NCBI GenBank assembly: GCA_027452245.1
Contig: DAIDGW010000019.1
Location: 1-46,382, forward strand
From: Acidobacteriaceae bacterium
Lineage (GTDB): Bacteria > Acidobacteriota > Terriglobia > Terriglobales > Acidobacteriaceae
Length of the DNA: 46,382 bases
Direction of reading: 5' to 3'
Positions 18,298-27,643 of this stretch are shown piece by piece. A program made the position numbers and the translations under genes. The notes beneath the pieces are model-generated. The model was not told the DNA's origin, did not search any database, and was given only the letters and a program-made list of their open reading frames with translations. Every line of letters starts with the position of its first letter. Position 1 is the stretch's first letter.

Positions 18298-18747
18298 ATG
18301 CTGCAACGCAAGAACAACTTAGGAATCAGTTGCGGTTCAGTGCCAAGACCCTTGCGGAGGAGGCGCAACTCCCTTGGCTTCACGCTGTTGGAGTTGATGA
18401 TCGTCATCAGCATCATGCTGATTCTGATGTCCATCGCTATTCCGATGTATCAGCGTTCTGTGCTGCAATCGAAAGAGGCCGTGCTCCGCCAGGACCTGTT
18501 TACGCTACGTTCCGTCATTTCTCAGTACACCCTCGACAAGCAGAAAGCACCACAGAGCCTCGATGATCTGGTACAGGCGGGATACTTGCGCGAAATTCCA
18601 AAGGATCCCATGACCGGAGAACCCAATTGGGAGGTCGTGCAGGAAGATGTCTTGCTGGCTGTGGACCAGCAGGATCCCGGTATTGACGACGTCCATTCAG
18701 CTTCCGACCTGACCGCTACTGACGGCACAAATTACAGTACCTGGTAA
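18298..18747 (+). CDS. Second GspG-like pseudopilin
   Basis: A 149-aa prepilin-like protein: basic leader with [10 protein letters not shown], cleavage site LG|FTLLE, hydrophobic helix [18 protein letters not shown], then [33 protein letters not shown] and [14 protein letters not shown]. It is a clear paralogue of the preceding gene (shared [13 protein letters not shown] and C-terminal YSTW/YKDW), pointing to a tandem duplication. The aspartate-rich end ([15 protein letters not shown]) may bind calcium. It probably forms part of the same pseudopilus. Confidence 0.9.
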   Translation: MLQRKNNLGISCGSVPRPLRRRRNSLGFTLLELMIVISIMLILMSIAIPMYQRSVLQSKEAVLRQDLFTLRSVISQYTLDKQKAPQSLDDLVQAGYLREIPKDPMTGEPNWEVVQEDVLLAVDQQDPGIDDVHSASDLTATDGTNYSTW

Positions 18748-18829
18748 GCCTTTTCTCATCCGCTCTGACCCGCAGGTTTCGCGCATCGCCTCATTGCTGG
18801 CGCTTGGGCCGAAGGACTACCATTACCCC

Positions 18830-20512
18830 ATGCCCGTAGAGACTGAAATCGCCCCCACTCCGACATCAATCCGCGCTCCCCGTGGAACCGCGATCACATG
18901 CAAAGGCTGGCAGCAGGAAGCGGCTATGCGCATGCTCATGAACAATCTCGATGAGGAGGTCGGCGAGCGTCCCCACGACCTCGTAGTGTATGGAGGGACT
19001 GGGAAAGCCGCCCGCAATTGGCCCGCCTATCATGCCATCGTTCGCGCTCTGCAAGGTCTGGAGAATGACGAAACTCTGATTGTCCAGTCCGGTAAACCCG
19101 TGGGCGTTTTCAAGACGCACGATCACGCGCCACGCGTTCTCATCGCGAATGCCAATCTTGTGGGCCATTGGTCGAACTGGGAGAAATTTAACGAACTCGA
19201 ACGTGCCGGTTTGATGATGTATGGCCAGATGACCGCTGGGTCCTGGATCTACATTGGTTCGCAGGGGATTGTTCAGGGCACATTCGAAACGTTCTCCGCA
19301 GCGGGTGAAAAGCATTTCGGAGGTGATCTTTCCGGCAAGTTGATCGTCAGCGGTGGCATGGGCGGCATGGGTGGAGCTCAACCTCTGGCGGCGACCATGA
19401 CAGGCGCTGCTTTCCTGGGAATTGATGTCGATCCCGAGCGTATCAAGAAGCGCCTGAAAACCGGCTATTGCGACTTCATGGTCACCACGCTCGATGAGGC
19501 GTTGCGCATCCTGAAAAATGCCATCCGCAAGAAAGAAAACATTTCTGTCGGACTGGTAGGGAACTGCGCCGACGTTATTCCCGAGCTTGCCGATCGCGGC
19601 GTTCTTCCCGACATCCTCACCGACCAAACGTCAGCTCATGACCCTCTGAACGGCTATGTCCCCAATGGAATGACATTTGCGGAAGCCATCGAACTGCGAA
19701 AGCGCGATCCGCAGGCCTATCAGGAGAGGTCCCTGGATGCCATGGCGCGCCACGTCCAAGGCATGCTGCGCCTGCAGAAAATGGGATCCGTTACCTTCGA
19801 CTACGGCAACAATATCCGTACCTTTGCCTTTCAACGCGGCGTAAAGAACGCCTACGACTTCCCCGGGTTCGTTCCCGCTTATATCCGGCCTCTATTCTGC
19901 GAAGGCCGCGGTCCCTTCCGCTGGGTCGCTCTGTCCGGAGAGCCTTCCGACATTCATACGACGGATGATCTCGTGCTCGAACTATTCCCCGACAACCGTA
20001 TTCTCCGGCGTTGGATTGACCTCGCACGCAAGCGCATCAAGTTCCAGGGACTGCCGGCCCGCATCTGTTGGCTAGGATACGGCGAGCGCGCCCAGTTCGG
20101 CCTCGCCATGAATGAACTGGTGAAAAAAGGGAAGATCAAGGCTCCCATCGTGATCGGACGCGATCACCTCGATTGCGGTTCGGTCGCTTCTCCATTCCGC
20201 GAGACCGAGAGCATGAAAGATGGCTCCGACGCTGTCGCCGACTGGCCCCTTCTCAATGCTTTGCTCAACACCGCTGCCGGTGCCTCATGGGTCTCAATTC
20301 ACAACGGAGGCGGCGTGGGCATCGGTTATTCTCTGCACGCCGGACAGGTCACAGTCGCCGATGGAACCGAGATCATGGCAAAGCGTATCGAACGCGTGCT
20401 GACGACCGACCCGGGCATGGGCATCATCCGTCACGCCGACGCCGGATATGAAGAGGCGACCCAGTTCGCCAAGAAAAACGGGGTGAGCCTGCCGATGGAG
20501 AGCGGCCATTAA
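18830..20512 (+). CDS. hutU: Urocanate hydratase
   Basis: A 560-aa enzyme that converts urocanate to 4-imidazolone-5-propionate using tightly bound NAD+ as electrophile (histidine degradation, step 2). Family motifs: [55 protein letters not shown], the NAD-binding [10 protein letters not shown], the active-site region [16 protein letters not shown] with its cysteine, and [18 protein letters not shown] 18830 gives the expected N-terminus; an in-frame TTG at 18794 is less likely. hutI follows 54 bp later. No histidine ammonia-lyase gene is in the window. Confidence 0.97.
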   Translation: MPVETEIAPTPTSIRAPRGTAITCKGWQQEAAMRMLMNNLDEEVGERPHDLVVYGGTGKAARNWPAYHAIVRALQGLENDETLIVQSGKPVGVFKTHDHAPRVLIANANLVGHWSNWEKFNELERAGLMMYGQMTAGSWIYIGSQGIVQGTFETFSAAGEKHFGGDLSGKLIVSGGMGGMGGAQPLAATMTGAAFLGIDVDPERIKKRLKTGYCDFMVTTLDEALRILKNAIRKKENISVGLVGNCADVIPELADRGVLPDILTDQTSAHDPLNGYVPNGMTFAEAIELRKRDPQAYQERSLDAMARHVQGMLRLQKMGSVTFDYGNNIRTFAFQRGVKNAYDFPGFVPAYIRPLFCEGRGPFRWVALSGEPSDIHTTDDLVLELFPDNRILRRWIDLARKRIKFQGLPARICWLGYGERAQFGLAMNELVKKGKIKAPIVIGRDHLDCGSVASPFRETESMKDGSDAVADWPLLNALLNTAAGASWVSIHNGGGVGIGYSLHAGQVTVADGTEIMAKRIERVLTTDPGMGIIRHADAGYEEATQFAKKNGVSLPMESGH

Positions 20513-20566
20513 AGCTGGCAATTCCCGGGGCTGTTACACTGTTTCTGAACAGCCCCTCTGCCACCA

Positions 20567-21847
20567 ATGTTGAGAAAACAGGCTCTCTTACTGGTCAACA
20601 TTGGCCAGCTTCTGACGTTGCATTCGGTTAGCGGCAAGGTCGGTCCTCGCCGTGGCCGCGAACTCCGCGAAGTCGGCATTATCCACGACGGCGCGGTTTT
20701 GTGTGTAGGGGGCAAGATTGTTTCCGTCGGAACAACTCGCGCAGCCCTCCGCGATCCATGGCTGAACAAGAGCCGCAGACGCTTCCTCGAAATCGATTGC
20801 CGGGGCAAGGTCGTTCTGCCGGGGTTCGTCGATTCCCACACTCACCCGGTGTTCGTTCATCCTCGATTGGTCGATTTCGAGAAGCGCATCGAAGGTGCGT
20901 CCTATGAGCAGATCGCCAGCGCCGGCGGTGGGATTCGATCCAGCCTCGAAGCTGTGCGCGCAGCCTCATCCAGCGAACTGACCGAAAAAGTTTCGGATTT
21001 CCTGCGCCAGACAGCCTCCTACGGCACCACTACCGTGGAAGCCAAGTCTGGATACGGATTGACGCGCGACTCCGAAATCAAGTCGCTCAAAGCCATTCTG
21101 CAAACCGCAATCGCCTGGCCCGGAACGGTGGTTCCTACGTTTCTCGGGGCGCACGTGGTCCCCAAAGAATTCGAAGGACGCTCACAAAAATACGTTGAGT
21201 CCGTCTGTAAAGACATGGTCCCGGTAGTTGCCAGGCGGAAGCTCGCCCGCTTTGTCGATGTTTTCTGCGACAAAGGAGCCTTTAACGGAAGAGAAATGGA
21301 GCAAGTCTTCGAAGCGGCGGCCGCCCACCATCTTGAAGTCCGTGCGCACGTCTGCCAGCTATCGCCGACGCCGTTGGCTCCATTTCTGCGATTCCATCCT
21401 GCCTCCTTCGATCACATGGACCATGTCAGTGATGCTGATATCTCGACGCTGGCAGCGCATGATACGGTCGCCACGCTCGTCCCGGGAGCAAATTACTTTC
21501 TTGGACTGGCCACATACCCTCCCGCGCGAAAGTTGATTGACGCCGGCGTACCGGTCGCACTGGCCACCGACTTCAATCCGGGCACTTCGCCCACCATCAG
21601 CATGCCGATGGCAATGTCATTGGCCTGCACGCATATGAAAATGTTGCCAACCGAAGCCATCTCGGCGGCAACCATCAATGGGGCATGGGCTTTGCGGCTC
21701 GCCGACCGAAAGGGAAGTATTGAGCCCGGAAAAGACGCCGACCTGGCTATCTTCGATGTGCGGGATTTCCGGGAAGTCCCTTATTGGTTCGGAGCGAACC
21801 GCTGCTATCGCACGATCCTGAACGGAACGATTCTGCCGGAGATCTGA
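20567..21847 (+). CDS. hutI: Imidazolonepropionase
   Basis: A 426-aa amidohydrolase-superfamily enzyme that opens the imidazolone ring to N-formimino-L-glutamate (histidine degradation, step 3). Visible residues: metal-binding FVDSHTHPVF, the HutI signature TTVEAKSGYGL, TFLGAHVVPKEF, LEVRAHVCQL, DHMDHVSD, and the late metal site ALATDFNPGT, followed by the usual NGAWALRLADRKGSIEPGKDA end. In many HutI proteins the AHADQ motif carries a conserved pattern; here it reads RAHVCQL. The gene follows hutU in the same direction. Confidence 0.95.
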   Translation: MLRKQALLLVNIGQLLTLHSVSGKVGPRRGRELREVGIIHDGAVLCVGGKIVSVGTTRAALRDPWLNKSRRRFLEIDCRGKVVLPGFVDSHTHPVFVHPRLVDFEKRIEGASYEQIASAGGGIRSSLEAVRAASSSELTEKVSDFLRQTASYGTTTVEAKSGYGLTRDSEIKSLKAILQTAIAWPGTVVPTFLGAHVVPKEFEGRSQKYVESVCKDMVPVVARRKLARFVDVFCDKGAFNGREMEQVFEAAAAHHLEVRAHVCQLSPTPLAPFLRFHPASFDHMDHVSDADISTLAAHDTVATLVPGANYFLGLATYPPARKLIDAGVPVALATDFNPGTSPTISMPMAMSLACTHMKMLPTEAISAATINGAWALRLADRKGSIEPGKDADLAIFDVRDFREVPYWFGANRCYRTILNGTILPEI

Positions 21848-21974
21848 ACTTTCCGTCCCGGGTCTTCGTATTCGACCTATAGATTCGCCGCATTACTGAT
21901 TTTTTGATTTTTTCCAATCTCTACAGGTCCAAAACTCAAGCTGGAGTTCGAAATTGCAATTTTCTGAGGAGACT

Positions 21975-24590
21975 ATGAAACGAATCCTTGCGGTGCTCAT
22001 TTTTTTCATGGCCGCTATCGGTCTTGCTGCGGCGCAACGTCTGCCCAAGGTCGCGGAGCCGACTAATTACAACCTCACCTTTACACCCCATTTGCAGAGC
22101 GCAAGGTTCGATGGCACCGAAACCATCTCTATTCGCGTGCTCAAGCCGACCTCAGAGATCACACTGAACGCTGCCGACATCAATTTCTACGACGTCTCGA
22201 TCACCAGTGGCGGCAACACGCAGAAAGCCAGGGTGACCCCGCAGACGGAGAACGAAATGGTCGTTCTTTCCGTTGATCAGCCACTGCCCGTCGGCCCCGC
22301 CACTATCAAAATTACCTATCGGGGCGTCCTTAATAACCAGATGCGGGGCTTTTATTTGGGTAAGGATTCTCAAGGGCGTAAGTATGCCGCCACCCAGTTT
22401 GAGGCCACCGACGCCCGCCGTGCCTATCCGTCTTTCGACGAACCCGCCTACAAAGCGACTTTTGACATTACCGCCGTCATCGACAAAGACATGGCCGCAA
22501 TTTCCAATGGCAAGATCGCTTCCGACACTCCCGGTCCCGACGACAAGCACACGGTGAAATTTGCAACCACACCGAAGATGTCCTCCTATCTGGCCGCGCT
22601 GGTCGTCGGCCAGTTCCAGTACGTTGAAGGATCGGCTGACGGCATTCCCATCCGCGTCTGGGCGCCTTCGGGAAAACAGGACATGGGTAAGTTTGCACTC
22701 GATGCCGCCGAGCACATCCTTTCCTATTACGACAATTACTTCAGCATCAAGTACCCGTACGGGAAGTTGGATCTCATCGCCCTGCCTGATTTTTCCGCTG
22801 GCGCCATGGAGAACACCGCCTGCATTACCTTCCGCGAAGTCATTCTTTTGATTAGTGAGCAGCACGGATCGATCGACATGAAGAAAGAAATCGCCGAGGT
22901 GATTGCTCATGAGATGGCCCACCAGTGGTTCGGCGATCTGGTCACCATGGATTGGTGGGATGATATCTGGCTCAACGAAGGCTTTGCCACGTGGATGGAG
23001 AGTAAGCCCGTCCAGGCATGGAAGCCTGAGTGGCACGCTGATCTGGACAACGTCAGCGACACCGGTCGAACTATGAATGTGGATTCGCTGGCCAGCACCC
23101 GGCCCATCCACCAGGCCGCCAACACTCCGGCACAAATTCAGGAGTTGTTTGACGGTATCGCATACGGCAAGGCTGCAGCCGTTCTGCGCATGATCGAGTC
23201 GTATCTGGGCGAGCAGACCTTCCGCGCGGGCGTGAACAACTACCTCAAGCAGCACGCCTACGGCAATGCCAGCGCCGCCGATTTCTGGAATGCGCAGACA
23301 CAGACTTCCAGGAAGCCAGTCGACAAGATTATGCCGACCTTCGTCATGCAGCCGGGAGTCCCCATCGTTGATGTCAAAGCCCAGTGCTCCGGCAGTTCCA
23401 CCACGGTTAATCTGACGCAGCAACGTTATTACTACGACCGTCAGAAATTCGAAAGTCCAGGTGACGAATTGTGGCAAATCCCTGTCTGCCTGAAAGGAGC
23501 CGACGACAAGAGTCAGAAATGCGAACTCCTTACCAAAAAGGAACAGACCTTCAATCTGCCTGCCTGTTCCAACTGGGTTCTCGGGAATGCCGGAGCCAAA
23601 GGCTACTATCGAGTCGGCTATACCTCGAAAGCCACCGATGACTTAGCCAGGGATGCCGAAACCAAACTGACCCCAGCTGAGCGCATCGGCGTGCAGACCG
23701 ACGTTTGGGCGTCCGTACGGGTCGGAAATCAGCCAGTGGGAGATTTCATGGCTCTAGCACAGGGCCTGCAATCGGATCACACCAGCGCCGTTGTTCAGGA
23801 CCTGATCGGCCATCTCGATTTCATTCACCAATATCTGGTCACGGGCAGCGATCGCAGCACCTATGAGGCGTGGCTGCGTCAATATCTCACCCCCGTCATG
23901 ACCTCTGTTGGATGGGAGCCAAAGCCCACCGATACCGATGAGGAAACGACGTTGCGGCCTCGCGTGCTGCGCGCACTCGCTGTGGATGCGCACGATGCGC
24001 AAGCCATGGCCGAAGCCAAAAAGCTGGCCAACCAGGCGCTGGATCATCCCGATGAAGTGCAAGGCGAACTCTCTTTCATTGCGCTGTCAGTCGCTGCCTC
24101 GGACGGGGATGCGGCGTTCTACGACCGCATCTTTTCGGTCCTGAAACAGGCGAAGTCGCCCGAACAGTATTACAACGCCTTATTCGCCCTGACTGCATTC
24201 CGCGATCCCAAGCTCGTCGAACGTACACTTGAATTCGCCATCTCGCCCGAGGTCCGCTCGCAGGACGCTTTGCAGGTAATTGCAAGCATTATGCGTAATC
24301 CGGCCGGCAAGAAACAGGCTTGGGACTTCGTACAAAATCATTGGAACGACGTTTCCCGAGCCGGAGGCCCCTTTGCCAGTGCAGAAATTGTGGGAGCGAC
24401 AGGCTCCTTCTGCAATGCAACCATGCGCGATCAGGTGACACAATTCTTCCAGGCGCATCGGGTTGCCGCCGCCGAACGGACCTACAAGCTATCCATTGAG
24501 GAAATCAATGACTGCATCGAACTTCGATCCCAGCAGGAGCCCAAGTTGGCTTCCTGGCTGGGCGAGCATGGAGCAGCCGGCATGCAATAG
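21975..24590 (+). CDS. Exported M1-family metallo-aminopeptidase
   Basis: An 871-aa zinc aminopeptidase. ATG 21975 is chosen because TGAGGAGACT places a Shine-Dalgarno directly upstream and the product then begins with a signal peptide (LAVLIFFMAAIGLAAAQ). The M1 hallmarks are the exopeptidase motif GAMEN, and the zinc motif HEMAHQWFG near residue 312 with the third ligand in WLNEGFATWME. The ERAP1-like C-terminal helical domain is present. It removes N-terminal amino acids from peptides, probably in the periplasm. It sits between hutI and ftcD, so peptide-derived histidine use is a plausible but unproven link. Confidence 0.94.
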   Translation: MKRILAVLIFFMAAIGLAAAQRLPKVAEPTNYNLTFTPHLQSARFDGTETISIRVLKPTSEITLNAADINFYDVSITSGGNTQKARVTPQTENEMVVLSVDQPLPVGPATIKITYRGVLNNQMRGFYLGKDSQGRKYAATQFEATDARRAYPSFDEPAYKATFDITAVIDKDMAAISNGKIASDTPGPDDKHTVKFATTPKMSSYLAALVVGQFQYVEGSADGIPIRVWAPSGKQDMGKFALDAAEHILSYYDNYFSIKYPYGKLDLIALPDFSAGAMENTACITFREVILLISEQHGSIDMKKEIAEVIAHEMAHQWFGDLVTMDWWDDIWLNEGFATWMESKPVQAWKPEWHADLDNVSDTGRTMNVDSLASTRPIHQAANTPAQIQELFDGIAYGKAAAVLRMIESYLGEQTFRAGVNNYLKQHAYGNASAADFWNAQTQTSRKPVDKIMPTFVMQPGVPIVDVKAQCSGSSTTVNLTQQRYYYDRQKFESPGDELWQIPVCLKGADDKSQKCELLTKKEQTFNLPACSNWVLGNAGAKGYYRVGYTSKATDDLARDAETKLTPAERIGVQTDVWASVRVGNQPVGDFMALAQGLQSDHTSAVVQDLIGHLDFIHQYLVTGSDRSTYEAWLRQYLTPVMTSVGWEPKPTDTDEETTLRPRVLRALAVDAHDAQAMAEAKKLANQALDHPDEVQGELSFIALSVAASDGDAAFYDRIFSVLKQAKSPEQYYNALFALTAFRDPKLVERTLEFAISPEVRSQDALQVIASIMRNPAGKKQAWDFVQNHWNDVSRAGGPFASAEIVGATGSFCNATMRDQVTQFFQAHRVAAAERTYKLSIEEINDCIELRSQQEPKLASWLGEHGAAGMQ

Positions 24591-24647
24591 ACGGTTCCAT
24601 CATGCGCTGCCCCGGGGGCTCGGTGCATGACAACGATTAAAAGGGGT

Positions 24648-24682
24648 GCATCACTTTTGGGTGCTGTTCCCAGAAGTGGTGC
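24648..24682. repeat. Palindrome between convergent pepN-like and glutaredoxin genes
   Basis: GCATCACTTTTGGG and CCCAGAAGTGGTGC form a 14-bp stem with two T-G pairs around the 7-nt loop TGCTGTT. Arm length and loop length resemble the REP-like hairpins at 34349-34379 and 40302-40332, and it contains CAGAAGTGG. It lies between convergent genes, so it may also act as a terminator, but no long T-run follows on the plus strand. Confidence 0.55.
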
Positions 24683-24783
24683 TCTCTCCCGCCTGCCAAG
24701 TCGGTTGTTCCGGACTGGAATCCTTCCTTGAGGCAAAGCAAGCCGGTTCAATTCATAAGGAAATTTGAATGTGTGGAAGCCTT

Positions 24784-25020
24784 TTAACTGGCCAATTTCC
24801 GCAGGAACTCTTGCTCATCCATGCGGTATTTGAAGGCTTTGCGGCCATTGATGAAGACCACAGGGACCTGGTCATTAAATTCCCGGCGCAATTCATTGTC
24901 GCTGTCAACATCGATCTCGCGCCAGGTGAATGTGCCGCGGCGCGATAGTTTTTCCAGGCTCTCTTTGACCACTTCGCAGAGGTGGCACCCCTTCCGGGAA
25001 TAAACAATTACTTCTGGCAT
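24784..25020 (-). CDS. Glutaredoxin-like (DUF836-type) thioredoxin-fold protein
   Basis: A 78-aa protein with a thioredoxin-fold start VIVYSRKGCHLCEVV containing a CxxC redox pair, and the cis-proline motif VPVVFINGRKAF. The size and the CHLC active site fit small glutaredoxin-like proteins (DUF836) that act as thiol-disulfide exchangers in the cytoplasm. On the minus strand TTACAATAGGCAAAC precedes the ATG; TACAAT could be a -10 box, but no -35 box was found. The gene stands alone. Confidence 0.85.
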   Translation of the reverse strand: MPEVIVYSRKGCHLCEVVKESLEKLSRRGTFTWREIDVDSDNELRREFNDQVPVVFINGRKAFKYRMDEQEFLRKLAS

Positions 25021-25323
25021 GTTTGCCTATTGTAACCTTGATCTGCCGGATGGCATGCGTCGAAAGGGGCAATTTATTGATACTGAATGCCGGCATGAGG
25101 CGTCCCCCCGATTGCCATTCCCGCAACGACGTACGCCAATACTGGGAAGGCAAAGGAATTCTTCCAAACCAATAAAGTAATATTAGGCATCCTTGGTGGC
25201 TCCAGAGGAGATCTACGAAATCCCGTTGCCTGACTGCCAAGGCTATTGCAGCATTGTTGATGTGTTCAGCTTGCTGTATGTTGAAGCAGTATCCCCAGGT
25301 GCACGGGCAAGACTGACTCATTA
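25021..25323. other. Intergenic region between grx-like and pagL-like genes
   Basis: 303 bp between divergent starts. No convincing open frame, repeat or hairpin was seen. It must hold the two divergent promoters; TTGTAACC at about 25030 (TACAAT on the minus strand) is the only -10-like element I would name. Confidence 0.4.
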
Positions 25324-25902
25324 ATGAAGCTACTTTCAATCCTCCTAAGTTCTGTTCTTTTCAGTTTTTCCTGCTTCGCGCAGACCGGCCCCGAACAGGG
25401 CGGGAATGAATTCGAACTGTGGACTGGCGGAGGCCACTCCGTTCCGGGCGGACGAACTCATACCGGCGCGTTCAATGCCGGGTTGCGCTATGGCTGGGTG
25501 CTTACCGAGCCGCATCTGCCGGGATTTCTGCGCGGACGCTTCGAGTACGCCGTCGATATCGTGCCCATGTTCCTGGTCTTTCAGCCGGGAAAGAACGCCT
25601 ATGGCGCGGGATTCGATCCCTTTGCCCTGAAATGGAATTTCGTCCGTCATGGACGGATCTCTCCGTATCTGGAGCTATGCGGAGGCACGCTTTTCACCAA
25701 TCACAATGTTCCTCCGTATACCAACAACGTGAACTTCACCGATCAGGCCGCACTCGGCATGCATGTGCTGGGAGAGCGCAAAGCTGTGAGTGTGGAGGTG
25801 CGATACATGCACATTTCGAACGCCGGGTTATCAACGCCAAATCCGGGCGTCAACACCGTGCAGGTGCGGCTGGGGGTCGGGAAGTTCTGGGGCCCGAAGT
25901 GA
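25324..25902 (+). CDS. PagL-like lipid A 3-O-deacylase (acyloxyacyl hydrolase)
   Basis: A 192-aa outer-membrane protein with a signal peptide (LLSSVLFSFSCFAQ) and an alternating beta-barrel pattern throughout. The C-terminal segment VEVRYMHISNAGLSTPNPGVN matches the PagL catalytic pattern (His and Ser spaced HxS, followed by SNAG and a PNPG turn), and the last strand ends in an aromatic, VGKFW. PagL removes the 3-O-acyl chain from lipid A in the outer leaflet. No strong ribosome site precedes ATG 25324. It is divergent from the grx-like gene and 66 bp upstream of ftcD. Confidence 0.82.
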   Translation: MKLLSILLSSVLFSFSCFAQTGPEQGGNEFELWTGGGHSVPGGRTHTGAFNAGLRYGWVLTEPHLPGFLRGRFEYAVDIVPMFLVFQPGKNAYGAGFDPFALKWNFVRHGRISPYLELCGGTLFTNHNVPPYTNNVNFTDQAALGMHVLGERKAVSVEVRYMHISNAGLSTPNPGVNTVQVRLGVGKFWGPK

Positions 25903-25968
25903 TAGAAGAGACCTGAATCGCTCGTATGAAGTTGCAGGCATTTTCACCGCCAGCTATCCTTTCCCCTT

Positions 25969-27447
25969 ATGTCCACGCTCGTCGAATGTGTTCCGAATTT
26001 CTCTGAAGGCCGTGACAAGTCCAAAGTAGATGCTATCGTCGACGCCATGAAGATGGATGGCGTCTACCTGCTCGACCGGGAGATGGACGCCGACCACAAC
26101 CGCTGCGTGATTACGCTGGTGGGCGAGCGCGAAGCCATCCAGGAGGCGGCGATTCGCGGCGTCGGCAAGGCGGCCGAGTTGATCGATCTGAACACCCACA
26201 CGGGAGCGCATCCGCGCATGGGCGCCTCCGACGTGGTGCCATTCATTCCGATCGATGGGGTGACGATTGAAGATTGCGTGGCCATGGCAAAGCACGTCGG
26301 CGCGGAAATCTGGAAGCGCTATCAGATTCCCGTCTATCTCTACGAGTCGGCCGCCACCATGCCCGAGCGCCAGAATCTGGAGAACATCCGGCGCGGGCAG
26401 TTCGAAGGCATTCGGGCGGAGATTGCCACCAACCCGGCGCGGCGTCCGGATTTCGGCGAGCCGCGCGTGCATCCTACCGCGGGAGCGACGGTGGTGGGGG
26501 CGCGCAAGTTCCTCATCGCGTACAACGTGTTCCTCAACACGCCGGACGTTGACATCGCCAAGAAAATTGCCAAGGCGGTGCGTTTTTCCTCCGGCGGCAT
26601 GCGATTTGTGAAGGGCGCTGGATTTCTGGTGCGCGGGCTGGCACAGGTTTCCATGAACCTGACCGACTTCGAGCAGACGCCCGTGCATCGTGTCTTCGAA
26701 CTCGTGAAGCGGGAAGCCGCGCGATACGGAGTGATACCGGTTTCCAGCGAGATTGTGGGGCTGATCCCCAAAAAGGCGCTGGAGCAGGCGGCGGAGTGGT
26801 TCCTGCAGGTGGAAAATTTCGATTCTTCGCTGATCCTGGAAAATCGCCTGGCGGCGGTGATGGGCGGCAAGATGGCCGTGGGCGGATTGCGTGCCGGAGT
26901 CGAACCGTTCGTCGAGCAATTGTCTGCGCCAACGCCTGCTCCGGGCGGAGGCAGTGCCTCGGCGGCTGCGGCGGCCATGGCAGCAGGGCTGGCCGTTATG
27001 GTGGCATCGATGTCGCGGGGGAAAAAAGCGTATTTGCAATATGAGACGCAGTTGAGTGCGGCCATTGCGCAATTGACTCCCGTCCGCGAACAACTGAAGG
27101 CGGCAATCGACCAGGACGCCGAGGCCTTCAACGCGGTGATGAAAGCCTACAAAGAAGCCCGGACGGCGGACGAAAAATCTGGGAAAGCCTTGGTCGAAAC
27201 CGCGCTGAAGCAGGCCACGGCGGTTCCGCTGAGCGTTGCGGAGAGTGCGTATCAGGTCGCGCAAATTGCGCAAGCGCTGGGCCCGATTACGAATCCCAAC
27301 ATGAAGTCCGACCTGACGACCGCCGCCGCGCTGGCGCGGGCTGCCATCACGGGAGCGCTGGCTAATGTAGAGATCAACTTATCTTCGTTGATGGACGAGG
27401 CGTTCGCGGCGGAGGTCCGCAAGCGGGTGAGCGCCATTCACTCGTAA
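25969..27447 (+). CDS. ftcD: Bifunctional glutamate formimidoyltransferase / formimidoyl-THF cyclodeaminase
   Basis: A 492-aa fusion. Residues 1-300 are formiminotransferase (LVECVPNFSEGRD, DADHNRCVITLVG, NTHTGAHPRMGASDVVPFIP, VSMNLTDFEQTPVHRVFE). Residues from about 310 are the all-helical cyclodeaminase (LSAPTPAPGGGSASAAAAAM, DAEAFNAVMKAYK, NVEINLSSL). It moves the formimino group of formiminoglutamate to tetrahydrofolate, releasing glutamate, and then releases ammonia to give methenyl-THF. This completes the route from urocanate begun by hutU and hutI, although an aminopeptidase, a grx-like gene on the other strand and pagL intervene. Such full-length fusions are the usual form in animals and several bacteria. 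Confidence 0.95.
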   Translation: MSTLVECVPNFSEGRDKSKVDAIVDAMKMDGVYLLDREMDADHNRCVITLVGEREAIQEAAIRGVGKAAELIDLNTHTGAHPRMGASDVVPFIPIDGVTIEDCVAMAKHVGAEIWKRYQIPVYLYESAATMPERQNLENIRRGQFEGIRAEIATNPARRPDFGEPRVHPTAGATVVGARKFLIAYNVFLNTPDVDIAKKIAKAVRFSSGGMRFVKGAGFLVRGLAQVSMNLTDFEQTPVHRVFELVKREAARYGVIPVSSEIVGLIPKKALEQAAEWFLQVENFDSSLILENRLAAVMGGKMAVGGLRAGVEPFVEQLSAPTPAPGGGSASAAAAAMAAGLAVMVASMSRGKKAYLQYETQLSAAIAQLTPVREQLKAAIDQDAEAFNAVMKAYKEARTADEKSGKALVETALKQATAVPLSVAESAYQVAQIAQALGPITNPNMKSDLTTAAALARAAITGALANVEINLSSLMDEAFAAEVRKRVSAIHS

Positions 27448-27643
27448 ACTGCGCGTACTCTCGCGGCCAACAGGCAGGTACCTTCGGTTCGCCCCCAATC
27501 ACCTGCAAGTAACGTAAAATAGAACGATCCTAAGATTGCAAAGAGGTGGCGGGCTTGTCTGCCGTCTAAAGCAAACGGCTGGAAGCAATTTGCATCCTAC
27601 CGGGAGTTTGCCGCAACTTGGTTCGATCACTTTTGAGGCGGGT

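Noticed and set aside
22152..23477. A 441-codon open frame antisense to the M1 aminopeptidase.
   Set aside because: It lies wholly within a gene with clear GAMEN and HExxH motifs and has no recognisable protein features.
25954..27273. A 439-codon open frame antisense to ftcD.
   Set aside because: Arginine/histidine-rich composition and full overlap with ftcD mark it as a shadow.
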